A stretch of DNA of 64,000 bases. Source: Emiliania huxleyi CCMP1516 (lineage: Eukaryota; Haptophyta; Isochrysidales; Noelaerhabdaceae). The position numbers were made by a program, and so were the translations under genes. Where the stretch lies: contig NW_005200784.1 in NCBI RefSeq assembly GCF_000372725.1, positions 880,994 through 944,993 on the forward strand, read 5' to 3'. Below are positions 51,505 through 62,101 of the stretch, in pieces (the first letter of the stretch is position 1; every line of letters begins with the position of its first letter). The notes below the pieces were generated by a model. The model saw nothing but the letters and a program-made list of their open reading frames with translations, made no database searches and was not told where the DNA came from.

Positions 51505-54500
51505 TCAAGCCGCCCGAACCTTTGCCCCAAGCAGGCTGTGGCAAGCGGCGGCGAGCTGCTGGCAGCCGGGGTCGACGTCATCGCGGGCGACGCTCTGCAG
51601 CCACTCCTGCAGGTCCGGCAAGCTCCCGCCGAGCTCCTGCAGCAGCACGGCGGCGGAGAGCGCCTCCGCGGCCGCCCCGAGAGCGACGAGCGTGGCCCTC
51701 CGCACGGCTGGGTGGGCGTGGTGGCGCATCTCCCACGCAAAGGCGCAGAGGGCGCGCGCCATCGGCCGGGCGCACGGGTAGGCGGCCGCGCCGCGGAGGA
51801 GGGCGGCGAGGGTGAGGAGGAGCGCCTCGAGCAAGAAGCAGTCCTCGCCCAGCATGCGGAACGTGTTTGCCGGGTCGTCGTACCGCGACATCAGCGGGAA
51901 GAAGAAGGCGGGCGCGACGACGCCGAGCCGGCTCGCCGCCGCAGCCGGCCGGGGCCGTGGCCGGCTGTGGGTGCGGCGCGAGACGCCCACCGGCTGGACC
52001 GCGCCCCTGTCCGCCCTGGCCGCCGCCTCCGCCGCGGGCGGCCGCGCGGCCGGCGGCGCCGCCAGCTCATCGGCGACGGCGCGGATGACGGCGAGCGCCT
52101 CTTGCCGCATCTCGAGGGTATGGTTGGTGCCGTACAGCTCGCCCACGAGCGGCGCGGCGAGCTCTTCGGCGCACGCGCTCACCAACGCGACGAGGGCGGC
52201 CCGGCGCCACTCGCCGAACCGCGGCAGGTTGTACTGGTTGCCGAGGTGGAGCAGCGTCCAGCAGAGCGGCTGCGCCAGCGCGCGCAGCTCGCCCATCCGG
52301 CCGGCGGACGCGGCGAGCCGCAGGAGCGGCGCAGCGCCCTCGAGGGAGGCGGCGAGGAGCTCGTGCTCCCCCTCCTTTGCGCGCAAGCCGGCCAGCAGCT
52401 CGCGCAAGTGCCGAGGCGCCGCCGTCGGCGCCAGGTCGCTCCGGTCGTCGGCGAGCCCAAACGCGACGAGCGACTCGTCGCTGCTGCTCGCCGCCTCGCT
52501 GCTCGCCGACTCGCCGCCGGCGCCACGCGCGAGGCTGGCGCCGCTCGAGCCGCTGACCGACCCGTCGCTCTCCGACGCGCCGCCCCCCCTGCCCGCCGGC
52601 GAGGCGCCCTCCCCGCCGCTCTCGCCGCTCTCGCCGCCTCCCCCCTCCGCAGGGCTGGCCGCAGCCTCTGCCGCGTCCCTCCCCCGCCAGGCGAGCGGCG
52701 CAGGCGCCAGCGGGTCCGCCTCCTCCTCGCTGCCCGAGGAGCCCGCATCGGCAGCCGCCGCCGCCTTTGCCTCCCTCCGCCGCCGCCGCCGCCGGGCCCG
52801 ACGCTGCTTGCGCTCCCCCCCCTCCCCCCCCGCGAGGGAGCCAGCTACCGCGAGGGAGCCAGCCGCCGCAGGTGCCGCCGCGTGCGCGGGAGGAGACGCG
52901 AGCTTGGCGTCCGCGTCGTCCGCGTCGTCCTCGTCCTCGTCATCGAAGCAGACGGGGTTGTCCGGGTCGATGACGCGGGAGAGCGCCTCCGCCACGTCCA
53001 TGCCGAGCCGCCGCACGGCCGGCGAGGGCGACTGCAGGTGGTGCTGCACGCCCTGCAGCAGCGTCGGCATCAGCTCCTCCGACACGAGCTGCACCGGCAG
53101 CCTGCCCAGCCCGAGGACGAGCGCCGCGCTCACGTACCGCTGCTGCGCGAGCGAAGTCCCGCTCGTGTGCACGCCGCCGCTCCAGGCGTCGCCCACCGCG
53201 CGCATCGCGTCGGCCAGCAAGCCCGCCCTGCCTCCGCCCGCCCTGCCTCCGCCCTCCAGTCCGCCTGCGACACGGCGGGCCGCAGGTGGGTGGCGGCGGC
53301 GGGCGCGCCCGGCGGTGCTCCCGGCGCTCGGTCTGCCGTGTTCGAGCAGCGCGATGGTGTAGGGCAGGGTCTGGTGCGGGAGCACCCGCGTGAGGAGGAG
53401 GCGCGAGGAGAGCACGAGCTGCGCCGTCGCCGACGAGGAGAGAAGCGGCGCGAGGAGCTCGCGCAGCTGCGTCTCGCGCCGCCCCTACCACCAGTGGGCG
53501 CCACGCAGTCTCCCAATGGGGCCGGGGAGGGGCGCAACCGGCTCCCCGCCCGAGCCGCGCCGGCTCGCCCTCCCGCGCCGCCGCCGCGTGCCGCAGCAGC
53601 GCCTCGAGGAGCGCCTCGACGCCGCCCGCCGGCACGCAGCCGACCACGGCGGCCACCGCGGCGGGAGAGGGCGCAGCGGGAGGGGGAGCACCGGCCGGCA
53701 GCAGGAGAGGGAGCACCTCGCGCAGCAGGCCCCGCCGGGCCACCCGGCCCACCAGCCCGCCGCACATCCGCACCCGCCCCGCCGCAAGCCCGCCGCCCGC
53801 CGGCCCGCCGCCCGCCGAGGCGCCGCCGCGCTCGCACGCGCAGAGCAGCTGGCCGATCGTCTCCGCCGCAAAGGCCTCGGGGCGCAGCCGCGCGGGTGCC
53901 GCCGCCGCGAGGGCGTTCGTCAGCCGGTCGGGAAGGCTGACGAGCAGCGAGGCGAGCTGGCCGTGCTCCTGCGGCGGGGCGGCGCGGCGTGAGGTGTGTT
54001 GCCCGCCGTCTCTCCCGTCTCTCCTCACGCCGCGGAGAATGGACCTCGTCGTCGCATGCGCCCTCGGCCTCCCCCTCCCCCTCCCAGTCGGCGAAGAGGC
54101 GCTCGGCGAAGCGGGCGGCCACCATCTCCTGCAGCAGCGCCGCGCAGAGGCCGGCGCGCCGCTCGCGTGCGAAGGCGGGGTCGAGCACCGACGCGGCGTC
54201 GTCCGAGCGGTTGCTCGGCGGCGCATCCGCCGGCTGGAGCGCCGCCGAGATGGCCTGCAGCGCGTGCCGCGGCGGAGCGCACACAAAGTGCGGGTGGAGC
54301 AGCGACCGCACCTCGGCGCGGGTGAGGGCGCCCAGCCAGTCTCGCACGAGGGCGTTGAGGAGGAGCGAGGCCCAGTTGGCGTAGTGCCGGCGCACGTACA
54401 GCGCCGACAGCGCCTCGCGCCGCTCACGCGCCGCGCCAAGCAGCAGCGCCTCTGCCTCCTCCGCCAGCCGACTCGCCTCGTCAGGCACGACGCCGCCGGT

Positions 54501-54680
54501 CCGCAGCGCCTCGCCGGGCCGCAGCAGGCAGAGCGTCGACGAGAGGGCGAGCAGCACCGACGCGGGCTCGCGCGCCTGGCGCAGCACGCGAGCCGCGGAC
54601 GCCATGAGGGAGGCGAGGGCCTCGGGGAGGGCGGCGCCGTCCGAGGCGGCGACGTCCGAGACCGGCAAGACCGGCAACAT
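51505..54680 (-). CDS. TELO2: Telomere length regulation protein Tel2 (TELO2), TTT-complex subunit
   Basis: Exons: 54045-54680 (start MLPVLPVSDVAASDGAALPE; an in-frame ORF extends to 54740), intron 54044-53969 (GAG|GTCCAT ... CCGCAG, phase 0), a second exon from 53968 to about 53590, and a last block to the stop at 51505. The second intron ends at GGTGGTAG (about 53487) and its donor is unclear; another intron near 53220-53340 is possible. Features: LSALYVRRHYANWASLLLNA, LPDRLTNALAAAAPARL, VLPHQTLPYTIALLEH, SLAQQRYVSAALVLGLGRL, then an acidic/Ser-rich insert, and the typical C-terminal end RYDDPANTFRMLGEDCFLLE ... LQEWLQSVARDDVDPGCQQL. With Tti1/Tti2, Tel2 stabilises PI3K-like kinases (TOR, ATM, ATR). 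Total length fits the family, with a long low-complexity insertion. Confidence 0.72.
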
Positions 54681-55316
54681 GGCAGCAGTGAACGCGCAGC
54701 TCGCGGCGTTCGGCGTGCAACTCTGCTTCGGCGGAGGCAACTCGGCGTACTACTTGCAAGCGTCTGCAAGTCTCGAGCAGGCGATCCGCGAAGCGAGCCG
54801 GTGCTGCAGCAAGCGCAGGCAGAGGTTGCGGCTCGAGAGGGCCTCGCGCCGTTTACCGCCTCGCACCGCGGGCTGCCGGTTCTTTTGTGAGGGTGTGCCG
54901 GTGATAGTACTAGCACGCGCCAGTTCGCACCTGTGTCGAGCCTGTGTGCTGTGAGATTGTTTTGATTAAATTCTTTTGTGAGCTACCGGTAGCCTTCGAC
55001 GGCGGTGTGTGTGTCTGTTGTGTCGGCGGTACGTCTTCGGTCCCCGCGGGAAGCCCCGCGCATAGGACAACAGCGTCTGTCCCACACACGCACAGACGCG
55101 CACATACATCATGCTCGGGCACCCCCCACAGTGTAGTGGTTTGAGCACACACACACAAGTACAGCAAGCGGAGTGCACACCTGTGCCTGCCTTGCCCTTG
55201 GCGGGTGAGGGTCGTAAGAATCAAAGCCTCTTGGTGCCAAACGTGCTCAAGCGCGCCGAAGAGAGACACGATCTACGCTCGAGGGAGTTAGCGAAAGTCG
55301 CACGGGCAGAGGGGAG
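54681..55316. other. 5' flank of TELO2
   Basis: A GAAGCAG acceptor-like site lies just upstream (54722), so a 5' UTR intron is possible. A (GT)n-rich stretch lies at 55005-55022 and (CA)n at 55146-55157. No other gene seen. Confidence 0.5.
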
Positions 55317-56241
55317 CAGTGCTCAAACTTTACCGGTATGAGACTGGTATTTGGCGATATTTTGATTAGTTTTGGAGTGGTATGGTATAGTGGTATGCGA
55401 AAGTGGTATGCGGGGTTTTCAGTAAAGGGAGCGGACCCTGAGTTGAGGAAATCGAGGGACGCGACCCACCTCGCCACAGACGGTCCCGCGCCTCGCCGCT
55501 ATGACGGGGACACACCCCGCACCGTCCGCTGTGTCCCCGTCTTTGTCCGGAGTGAAAAGTCCAACGCGCTCGTCGGTGACGGCTTCCCTCAACCTGCGCC
55601 GCGCTCGGCGAACCTCGACAGCGCTTTCGGTGGCATGCAGCTCTTTGCGACAGAAGCCTGGAGAGCAGCTCCTCTGCTGCTCACACACTCTGCACAGTTG
55701 ACACAGCCTACTGTGCGGCTGCCACAGCTGTCACAGCGATGGGCTCGCCCTCACTGGCCCTCAGTCACTTGTGCTGCGGCTTGTGTGAGCGACACTGCTC
55801 GGCGACTGCCGGCACACTGTGAGACCATGGGTGTGAGGTTAAACCACGCTACCAGCGCTTGGTCACATCGGCCCCGAGGTCAGATCCTTCTACTCTGTTG
55901 ATGACAAGACTTGTTTACTGGCTGGAGCCGAGCAGGAGGACCCAGCGCACAACCCCTGGTCAACTCAGGGTCCGCTCCCCGTAGTTGTAGCGGCTGTCGG
56001 TGTGGTCCCGGGGGCGAAACCATGCAAAAGTGCGGGTATTACCCGGGTATACCCGGGGTTTTCCAGGTATACCCGCAAAATACCCGGTATTTTGCCGATT
56101 TTGCCGATTTTGCCACCAAGAAGGCACTCCGACTCGCTTTGATTTCCGTGAGGCAACTGGTATCCCGTACCACTTTTTGATTAGTGCAGGCCTTGGGTTT
56201 GATTAGCCAAAAACTCCCATACCGGTAAAGTTTGAGCACTG
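55317..56241. mobile_element. Non-autonomous hAT transposon
   Basis: TIR CAGTGCTCAAACTTTACCGG (continuing TATG) at 55317-55340 is repeated in complement at 56218-56241. The element is flanked by a perfect 8-bp duplication GAGGGGAG (55309-55316 and 56242-56249). CAGTG at the tip and an 8-bp TSD are hallmarks of hAT. The 925-bp interior has no intact transposase; it contains GGTATGGTATAGTGGTATGC-type short repeats near 55377-55410 and the GGGTATACCC palindromes near 56030-56090. Confidence 0.9.
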
Positions 56242-56249
56242 GAGGGGAG

Positions 56250-56978
56250 ACCGAGGCCTCCGGCAGTCCGCACCGCCTCGCGAAAGGGAAGCAACTAGGT
56301 AGGGAAGCAACGATCAACTCCAGCTTGGACTTGGGTGCGCCGAGCGCCGGCGCGTAGGTCGCGACCGACGCGCAGCGCGGGCACGTCGCGAGCACAGGAG
56401 CGCGCGGGTGCCGTGCTAGCCTTCGATGTTATGAAACAAACGCAAAAGGCGGACACACGCATGGCATATCGCTCTCGGGCCCACAGACATCCCGCACACC
56501 CGCCGCCCCCCCCTTCTCGCCCGCCCCGGCCGGGAGAAAGGGGAGTGACAGTTTGGGACGGCAACAGAACGAGTATCTTGCACTCCCATGTTCAAGAACG
56601 CAGAGAAAGGACTGGGGGTGGTCCGGCCCACAAGTCCGTCTCATGGCCCCAACTGACCGATCTACCGCACTGAACACTTGCGCCCCCTCGCTCCCAACCC
56701 ATCCATCCACCTCGCCGAGCCGCGCCGCGCTATATCGGGCGATCTCGCCGCGCACACACACGAACACACACGGCGAGCGTCGCGCAGCGGCACCGCACCT
56801 GCTCAAAAAAGGAAGGGCCTGGTTGGAGCCACGGGGGTCGGGGCTCACGTACTCGCTCGGAGCGCCGCCTCACTCTGCGCCACTTTGAGGCGTTGAGCCC
56901 GCGACGGTGAGGCGGCGCCCCGCGCGGCGCGTTCATCGCCCTCCACGTCGACCCCTGCGCGCACCGCTCATCTTGGCC
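56250..56978. other. Intergenic region
   Basis: Short overlapping frames only; none shows continuity or a recognised motif. Confidence 0.5.
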
Positions 56979-57650
56979 CTGAGGGAGGGTGTAGAGGATG
57001 TAGAGTGTAGAGCGCTGTAGAGCGGTAGAGCTGTAGAGCGCTGTAGAGCTGTAGAGCGCTGTAGAGCTGTAGAGCTCTACATCCGGCGCGGGACGATGTG
57101 AGTCGCCTGTAGAGCGCTGTAGAGCGCGATTTTGCTGTAGAGTTGGTTGTAGAGGCTCTACAGCCAAACCGCCGGGAAGGCAGTGACTCAAAGAGGTCGA
57201 GCCGCGCTAATGGGGTGTCTCCGAGCTTACTGGAGCTCTGATGGACGGCCTTGACTACCCTGACACACAGAGAGTCACTCTGACGGCACACAACACCGCT
57301 ACGCCGAGCCGAGCTGACGCGCCGAGGCGCCGGCCAGTCGCAGCCGTGAGGCATGCCACAGCAGCAGAGGCACCTGCCACCCATTGGGCGGGCAGACAGA
57401 AGGCCAGGGCAGCACTGGCAAGTGCAACGCGCCTCATGTCGGAGAGCGACCGTGCCTCGTTCGCCGCTTATGATGTAGAGTTTGTTGTAGAGATTTCACG
57501 TTGTAGAGCGCCTCTACATCGCTCTACAGGCGACTCACATCGTCACGCGCCGGATGTAGAGCTCTACAGCTCTACAGCGCTCCAGAGCGCTCTACATCTC
57601 TACAGCTCTACAGCGCTCTAACACTCTACATCCTCTACACCCTCCCTCAG
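56979..57650. mobile_element. Foldback-type element with about 185-bp inverted repeats of TGTAGAGC units
   Basis: The left arm (56979-57170) begins CTGAGGGAGGGTGTAGAGGA and consists of CTGTAGAG/CGCTGTAGAGC units, then CATCCGGCGCGGGACGATGT, GAGTCGCCTGTAGAG. The right arm (about 57472-57650) is its imperfect complement and ends TCCTCTACACCCTCCCTCAG. About 300 bp of unrelated DNA separates the arms. Unit numbers differ between the arms, showing slippage. No target duplication is evident (TCTTGGCC against CCATTGAA). Confidence 0.8.
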
Positions 57651-57970
57651 CCATTGAACCCCTTGTGTTGAGGTTGAAGTTGGTGTCGGCGAGGTTGAGG
57701 TACTCGACGCCCAAGGTGCAAGGAGTTGAAATCGGAGAGCGAGACGCCGAGGAGCGCCGCCTTGTTCTGGATGTAGGGCACGTCCTTGCCCTCGTTCGCC
57801 GCGAGCGCAACGTGGAGGACGCGCTGCGCGCCGCTGTCGGTGCCGGCGGCCGCCGCAGCGGCCATCTCGCACTCATCTGTCTGGTAGGCGTCCATGCTGG
57901 TGTGTGTGGCTGTTGGCGTCGACGACGTCCATGCGAGCGCTCGCTGTCGAGCTGCTCGTCGAGGCCGTAT
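57651..57970 (-). pseudogene. Gene fragment next to the foldback element
   Basis: Minus strand reads MDAYQTDECEMAAAAAAGTD, VLHVALAANEGKDVPYIQNK, AALLGVSLSDFNS and, in another frame, GVEYLNLADTNFNLNTRGSM AEG, at which point the inverted repeat starts. The two frames could be joined by a short intron or a frameshift. No continuation is recognisable on the far side of the element, so the coding sequence may have been interrupted by it. Family unknown. Confidence 0.35.
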
Positions 57971-58016
57971 GCGCGGGGCGCCGTTGATGCCGCGTCAGTG
58001 CAACGAATTCTTACTC

Positions 58017-58055
58017 GCACAACACTGGGCACGGGACTGGCGCGCACTCACGGAA
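58017..58055 (+). repeat. Dispersed repeat fragment (partner of 12249 and 62289)
   Basis: CGCACAACACTGGGCACGGG ACTGGCGCGCACT; the copy stops there and continues with unrelated sequence. Confidence 0.7.
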
Positions 58056-58689
58056 ATTCTTACTCGTACTGTCGTAGCCTAAAGTCTGGGCAGGTTGTCG
58101 GGGACACGATCCCGGCGTGAACACGACTAACTGACGGATCCGCTCCTGACAGTCGCACGCGCCGCTCTGTGGCGCGTGCGACTGTCTTTGTTTGAAGTAA
58201 AAAGTCGAATCAGAGCGCCGTCGGCGTTGTCCCCGGATTTTCTCCCCAGGACCGCCCGTCCGGCACCGCTCCGGGACGCACGCCGGCGAAGCACCATCAA
58301 GCTGCTGTACGGCCCCGGCATCGCCTCCCCTGGCTTAGCTCTCAGTCAAGATATTGTGCACATGGGTGGCCTCTACAATATACTCACTGACACTGAACCT
58401 CCCAGAGCTCGTCCCGGTCCGCCACGGCCATCCTCGTCCTCCGGCGGGCCCCCGGCCGCGGCGCGGTGCGGCGGCGTCACAAATCCGACTACAGAGCACC
58501 GGGACGCGGTCGGGCGATCTAAGGCCCAGTGAGGCGTATGCATTGCCCATCCAGGGCTATCACCTGGACCCATCAACAGGCGCCTGCGGCGCCGTGGTCA
58601 GGAGCTGCTGCTCCAACCTGTTCACACTTTCGTACTGTCGTAGTATCGGGCCTCGCTTTGCTCGTGCCGGGGCCGCTTTCGGCTACCCG

Positions 58690-60143
58690 ATGCTCTCGCT
58701 CCTCCTCGCCTCCTCGCCCAGCTTCACCGCGCGGCCTCTGCCGCCGCCGCGGGCGCGTTGCACGCCTGATGTGCTCATGGCGGCCGTCTTCATCGATGGC
58801 GAGGCGGGCACGACCGGGCTGCAGGTCCGCGGCAGGCTCAGCACTCGGGACGACATCGACCTCATCACGCTGCCCGAGGAGTCGAGGAAGGACCCTGCCG
58901 CGCGGGCCGAGGCCATCAACAAGGCCGACGCCGTGATCCTCTGCCTGCCGGACGCGGCTGCCATCGAGGCGGCCGCGCTCGTCGCGGCCGACAACGACCG
59001 GACGGTGCTCATCGACGCGAGCACCGCGCACCGCACGAATGCAGAGTGGGCCTACGGCTTTCCCGAGCTCTCGGGCGCGCAGCGCTCGAAGATCGCCGCG
59101 TCGAAGCGGATCGCCAACCCGGGCTGCTACGCGACGGGCTTCATCTCGCTGCTCGGCCCGCTGGTCGGCGCGGGAGCGGTGCGGCGCGAGGCGCGGCTGG
59201 TGACGTCGGCGGTGTCGGGCTACTCGGGGGGCGGGAACCCGCTCATCGCGGTCTACGAGGGCGCGGAGCACGAGCCGTGGGGCGCCTACGGCTTCTCGCT
59301 CTCGCACAAGCACCTGCCCGAGATGGCCGCCTTCTCGGGCCTCGACCGGCCGCCCATCTTCATGCCGGCGGTGGGGGACTTTGCGCAAGGCGCGCGCGCC
59401 GGGAGGGGCGGGAGGGCCAGTGCGCAGGGGTGGGTGAGGGGCGGGCGGCTGGAAACGTCTCCGCGCTGAGCCTCCTCCCCAGGCGTGGTCAGCTATTAAT
59501 ATTAACATGCATTCCTCCCGCGCGGAACAGGCATGGTTGTGTCTGTGCCGCTGCACTACGACTCCGACCTCGAGCCCGCCTTTGCCGAGGGCGAGGGGGT
59601 GGGGCCCTCGCCGGCCCATCGCCCCCTCGGCCACTCACCCCCCGCACGACCACGCCCTCGCTCTCTCGCCCTCGCCGCCCTCGCCACCTCGCCATATCGC
59701 CGCTGCCCTCGCCCTCGCCGCCCTCGCCAAAGCGCTGCAGAGCCGCGCGCCAGCCAACTGCTCGCCCCTCAGGTCGGCGAGCGACTTCACGCGGCGCTGG
59801 CAGCCCACTACGCCGACGAGCACTTCGTCTCGGTGGGCGGCCGAGGCGTGAGGCGTGCGGCAGCCTGTGCAGCCCACCCCGGCCCGCCCCTCGGCTGCTT
59901 TAGGTGATGAGCTTGGGCGAGGAGGCGTGGAAGGAGGAGGGGCTGCTTGAGCGAGGCGCTTTCCTCCGGCCAGACGCCCTCAACGACTCGAACCACCTCC
60001 AGATCTTTGTGTACTGCAACGACGCCGCGCGCACTTGCGTCGTCGCCGCCCGGCTCGACAACCTCGGCAAGGGTGCCTCGGGCGCCGCGGTGCAGAACCT
60101 GAACATCGCGCTCGGCCTCGATGAGCGGACGAGCCTCGAGTAG
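58690..60143 (+). CDS. argC: N-acetyl-gamma-glutamyl-phosphate reductase (short, ArgC type 2), probably plastid-targeted
   Basis: Proposed CDS join(58690..59389,59531..59598,59773..59847,59904..60143), 360 aa. It catalyses NADPH-dependent reduction of N-acetyl-glutamyl-5-phosphate to the semialdehyde, the third step of arginine synthesis. After a 34-residue leader (MLSLLLASSPSFTARPLPPP) comes VFIDGEAGTTGLQVRGRL with the nucleotide-binding G-x-x-G, then DASTAHRTN, RIANPGCYATGFISLLGPL with the active-site Cys, SGYSGGGNPLI, LSHKHLPEMA with the active-site His, and, across a GC-AG intron (CAAG|GCGCGC ... GGAACAG), VGDFAQGMVVSVPLHY. The end LDNLGKGASGAAVQNLNIAL is diagnostic. Introns 2 and 3 are GT-AG (GTGGGG...CTCAG; GTGAGG...TTTAG). 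Confidence 0.88.
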
Positions 60144-60513
60144 GGCCTGTCTAGCCCTTGGGGCAGGGCGCTCGGCGGGCCACCCTCGCGGTAGGCATAA
60201 AACAAGTTTAGGTCGTTGAGCATTATAGACAATAGAGGACCCGACCGCGGGCCACCGCGCCGCGATTCCCCTTCCGCCCCGCGGGGCTTGGGCCTTGTGG
60301 CCGCCGCTCTCTTGGACACTGATCACTGTTCCGTCGACGAGGACGTTTTCAATCACTGTATTCGCTCTCTCGATCACCGAAAGCTTTTTTCGTGTGTGGA
60401 TTTCGTCGCATTTCGAGACCCTCGCGCGCTCGCCTGGCCCAACAGCCTATACCTCCTCACGTCGTATCTCGCAGCTCTCACGGACACGCGGCCCCCGGCG
60501 GGATGGAGACGTA
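60144..60513. other. Intergenic region between convergent genes
   Basis: 370 bp holding the 3' flanks of argC (+) and the RUS1-family gene (-). No gene or repeat recognised. Confidence 0.6.
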
Positions 60514-62101
60514 TCAGTGATCGCTGTCGAACGTGACGACCGTCGCCCGCGCGAGGGTGTCACACGCCACGGAGGTATCATAGCCCGCCGCCTCAAGCGC
60601 CGCTTCGAAGCGCCTGACCGCGCCCGCGTCCGGCGAGGCGCGCAGCACAGCCTCGGCGTCGGCCGGTGCGTCGCGAGGCAGCGCGTTCAGCTGGAACGCG
60701 TGCAGGACGGCGCGGCGCGCGTCTGCGGCGGTCGCGCCGCGGCGAAGGAGGACGTGGGAGCGAGGCGTGCGGCCCTCCTCCCGGCGGAGGACCAGGTGCC
60801 GCTCGCCCGCCGCCTCGAGCGCGGCGGCTACCTCGAGCACGCGCGAGGCGCCGCCGCACTCGCGCGCGACCGCCTCGAGCCCGTGGCCGAGCAGCACGCC
60901 AGCCGCCTGCGGCGCGGAGGTGCGGCCGTGTCGCCTGGCTCGAGTCTCGGGCGGCCTAACCTCGACCCTAGCCCCGACTAGCCTACCCCTACCCGGCGCC
61001 TGGCTCGAGTCGGGCAGGCGAGCCACTTTGTCCCACGCCGCGAGCGCGGAGGGCGGCGGCAGCGAGCCCGAGCGAGCAAAGGCGGACCAGCACCGGGCCA
61101 GCCGCCTCGCGTTCATGGGCGTCGTCAGCGCGAGCAGCTTGAGCCCTCTCTCACACGCGACGAGGTGGAGCGCGGTCAGCGTGCCGAACCAGCACCACGC
61201 GCCTGCCTCGCCGCCCGCGCTCGCCAGCCCGAAGCGAGCAATCAGCAGGGACAGGGCGAGGCCGACAAGTCCAGAGAGGGTCCCGACAGCGCCGCCCTTG
61301 GCGCTGATCTCCGCCATCCCGGCGCCGCGAGTACTCCAGTGGAGCGAGATGGCGGCGTTGGCGCCTCCCGCCAGCACGCCGCACAGCGCCTTGAAGACGC
61401 TCGCGGCGCAGAGCAGCGGCAAGAAGAGGCCGCGGTGCCGAAGCCGCACCGCCAGCATCTCGCAGCATAGGCCGATGTCCACCGCGACGTCGCCGGCGAA
61501 CCGCCTATTTAGTCACCGGCGGCGCGAGTGGCTCTCTCTTCTCAGAGCTGTCCGGCTCTTCTTTGCGTTCTCCTCCTCTCTCCTCTCTCCTCTCTCCTCT
61601 CTCCTCTCTCCTCTCTCCTCTCTCCTCTCCGAGCCTATTTAGTCACCAGCGCCGCGTGTCGCCGCCCAGCCGAGAGCCGAGGATCGAGGCCGCGCCGAGA
61701 TTCGCGAGCATCCCGGCGCCGTCGCGGCAGATCCACTGCAGTGTTGCTGCCGCTGCAGTCGCGGTCTCGTCTCCAACGCCCAGGCCTGCCAACACCCGGG
61801 ACGTGGCGAGCACATTTCGAAGCTGCGTGGTCAGATCCTGGGCGACGTGCCAGAACTGGTACCGAAGATACTCTTGCGGCACGGTGGCGGGCCAGCCAGC
61901 CGGCAGCAGCGCCTGCTTGGCCGTTTGGAGGCTCCAGCTCTTTGCGGCGCGGCCGGCGTCTACCGACGGCCTGCGCAGCAAGACGGCGTGGCTGCGATCG
62001 CGCACGAGCGCGACGCCGCTGCGCTCCTCGCAGAGACGCGCCGACGGCTGGCTGTTTGGGGCGAGAGCAGCCAGCACGGGCGAGAGCAGCAGGAGCGCCA
62101 T
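60514..62101 (-). CDS. RUS1 family protein (Root UVB Sensitive, DUF647)
   Basis: Proposed CDS complement(join(60514..61504,61647..62101)), 481 aa. The start MALLLLSPVLAALAPNSQPS is a signal-type leader. Exon 1 has the family core LLPAGWPATVPQEYLRYQFW, SRVLAGLGVGDETATAAAATLQWICRDGAGM and ends GGDTRRW; exon 2 continues RFAGDVAVDIGLCCEMLAVR, CGVLAGGANAAISLHWSTRG, MAEISAKGGAVGTLSGLVG. The codon for Trp is split by the intron (phase 2). The core matches plant RUS proteins (membrane proteins of plastids involved in auxin transport/UV-B tolerance in plants). The C-terminal part (LARCWSAFARSGSLPPPSAL onward) is Ala/Arg-rich with a helical end. The in-frame leader suggests targeting to the secretory route or the complex plastid. 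The intron has unusual ends (see finding). Confidence 0.84.
61505..61646 (-). repeat. Intron of the RUS1-family gene with identical ends and (CTCCTCT)n core
   Basis: Both borders carry GGTGACTAAATAGGC (plus strand GCCTATTTAGTCACC at 61503-61517 and 61633-61647). The centre is a (CTCTCCT)n run at about 61567-61630. It is bounded by GT at the donor and TAG at the acceptor. Confidence 0.85.

Noticed and set aside
51538..53940. 800-codon plus-strand ORF opposite Tel2
   Set aside because: The minus strand carries the Tel2 C-terminal motifs and acidic insert; the plus-strand product is low-complexity Arg/Pro.
56979..57650. Foldback element considered as a hAT transposon
   Set aside because: No 8-bp target duplication is visible (TCTTGGCC against CCATTGAA) and the tip CTGAG does not fit the usual hAT start.
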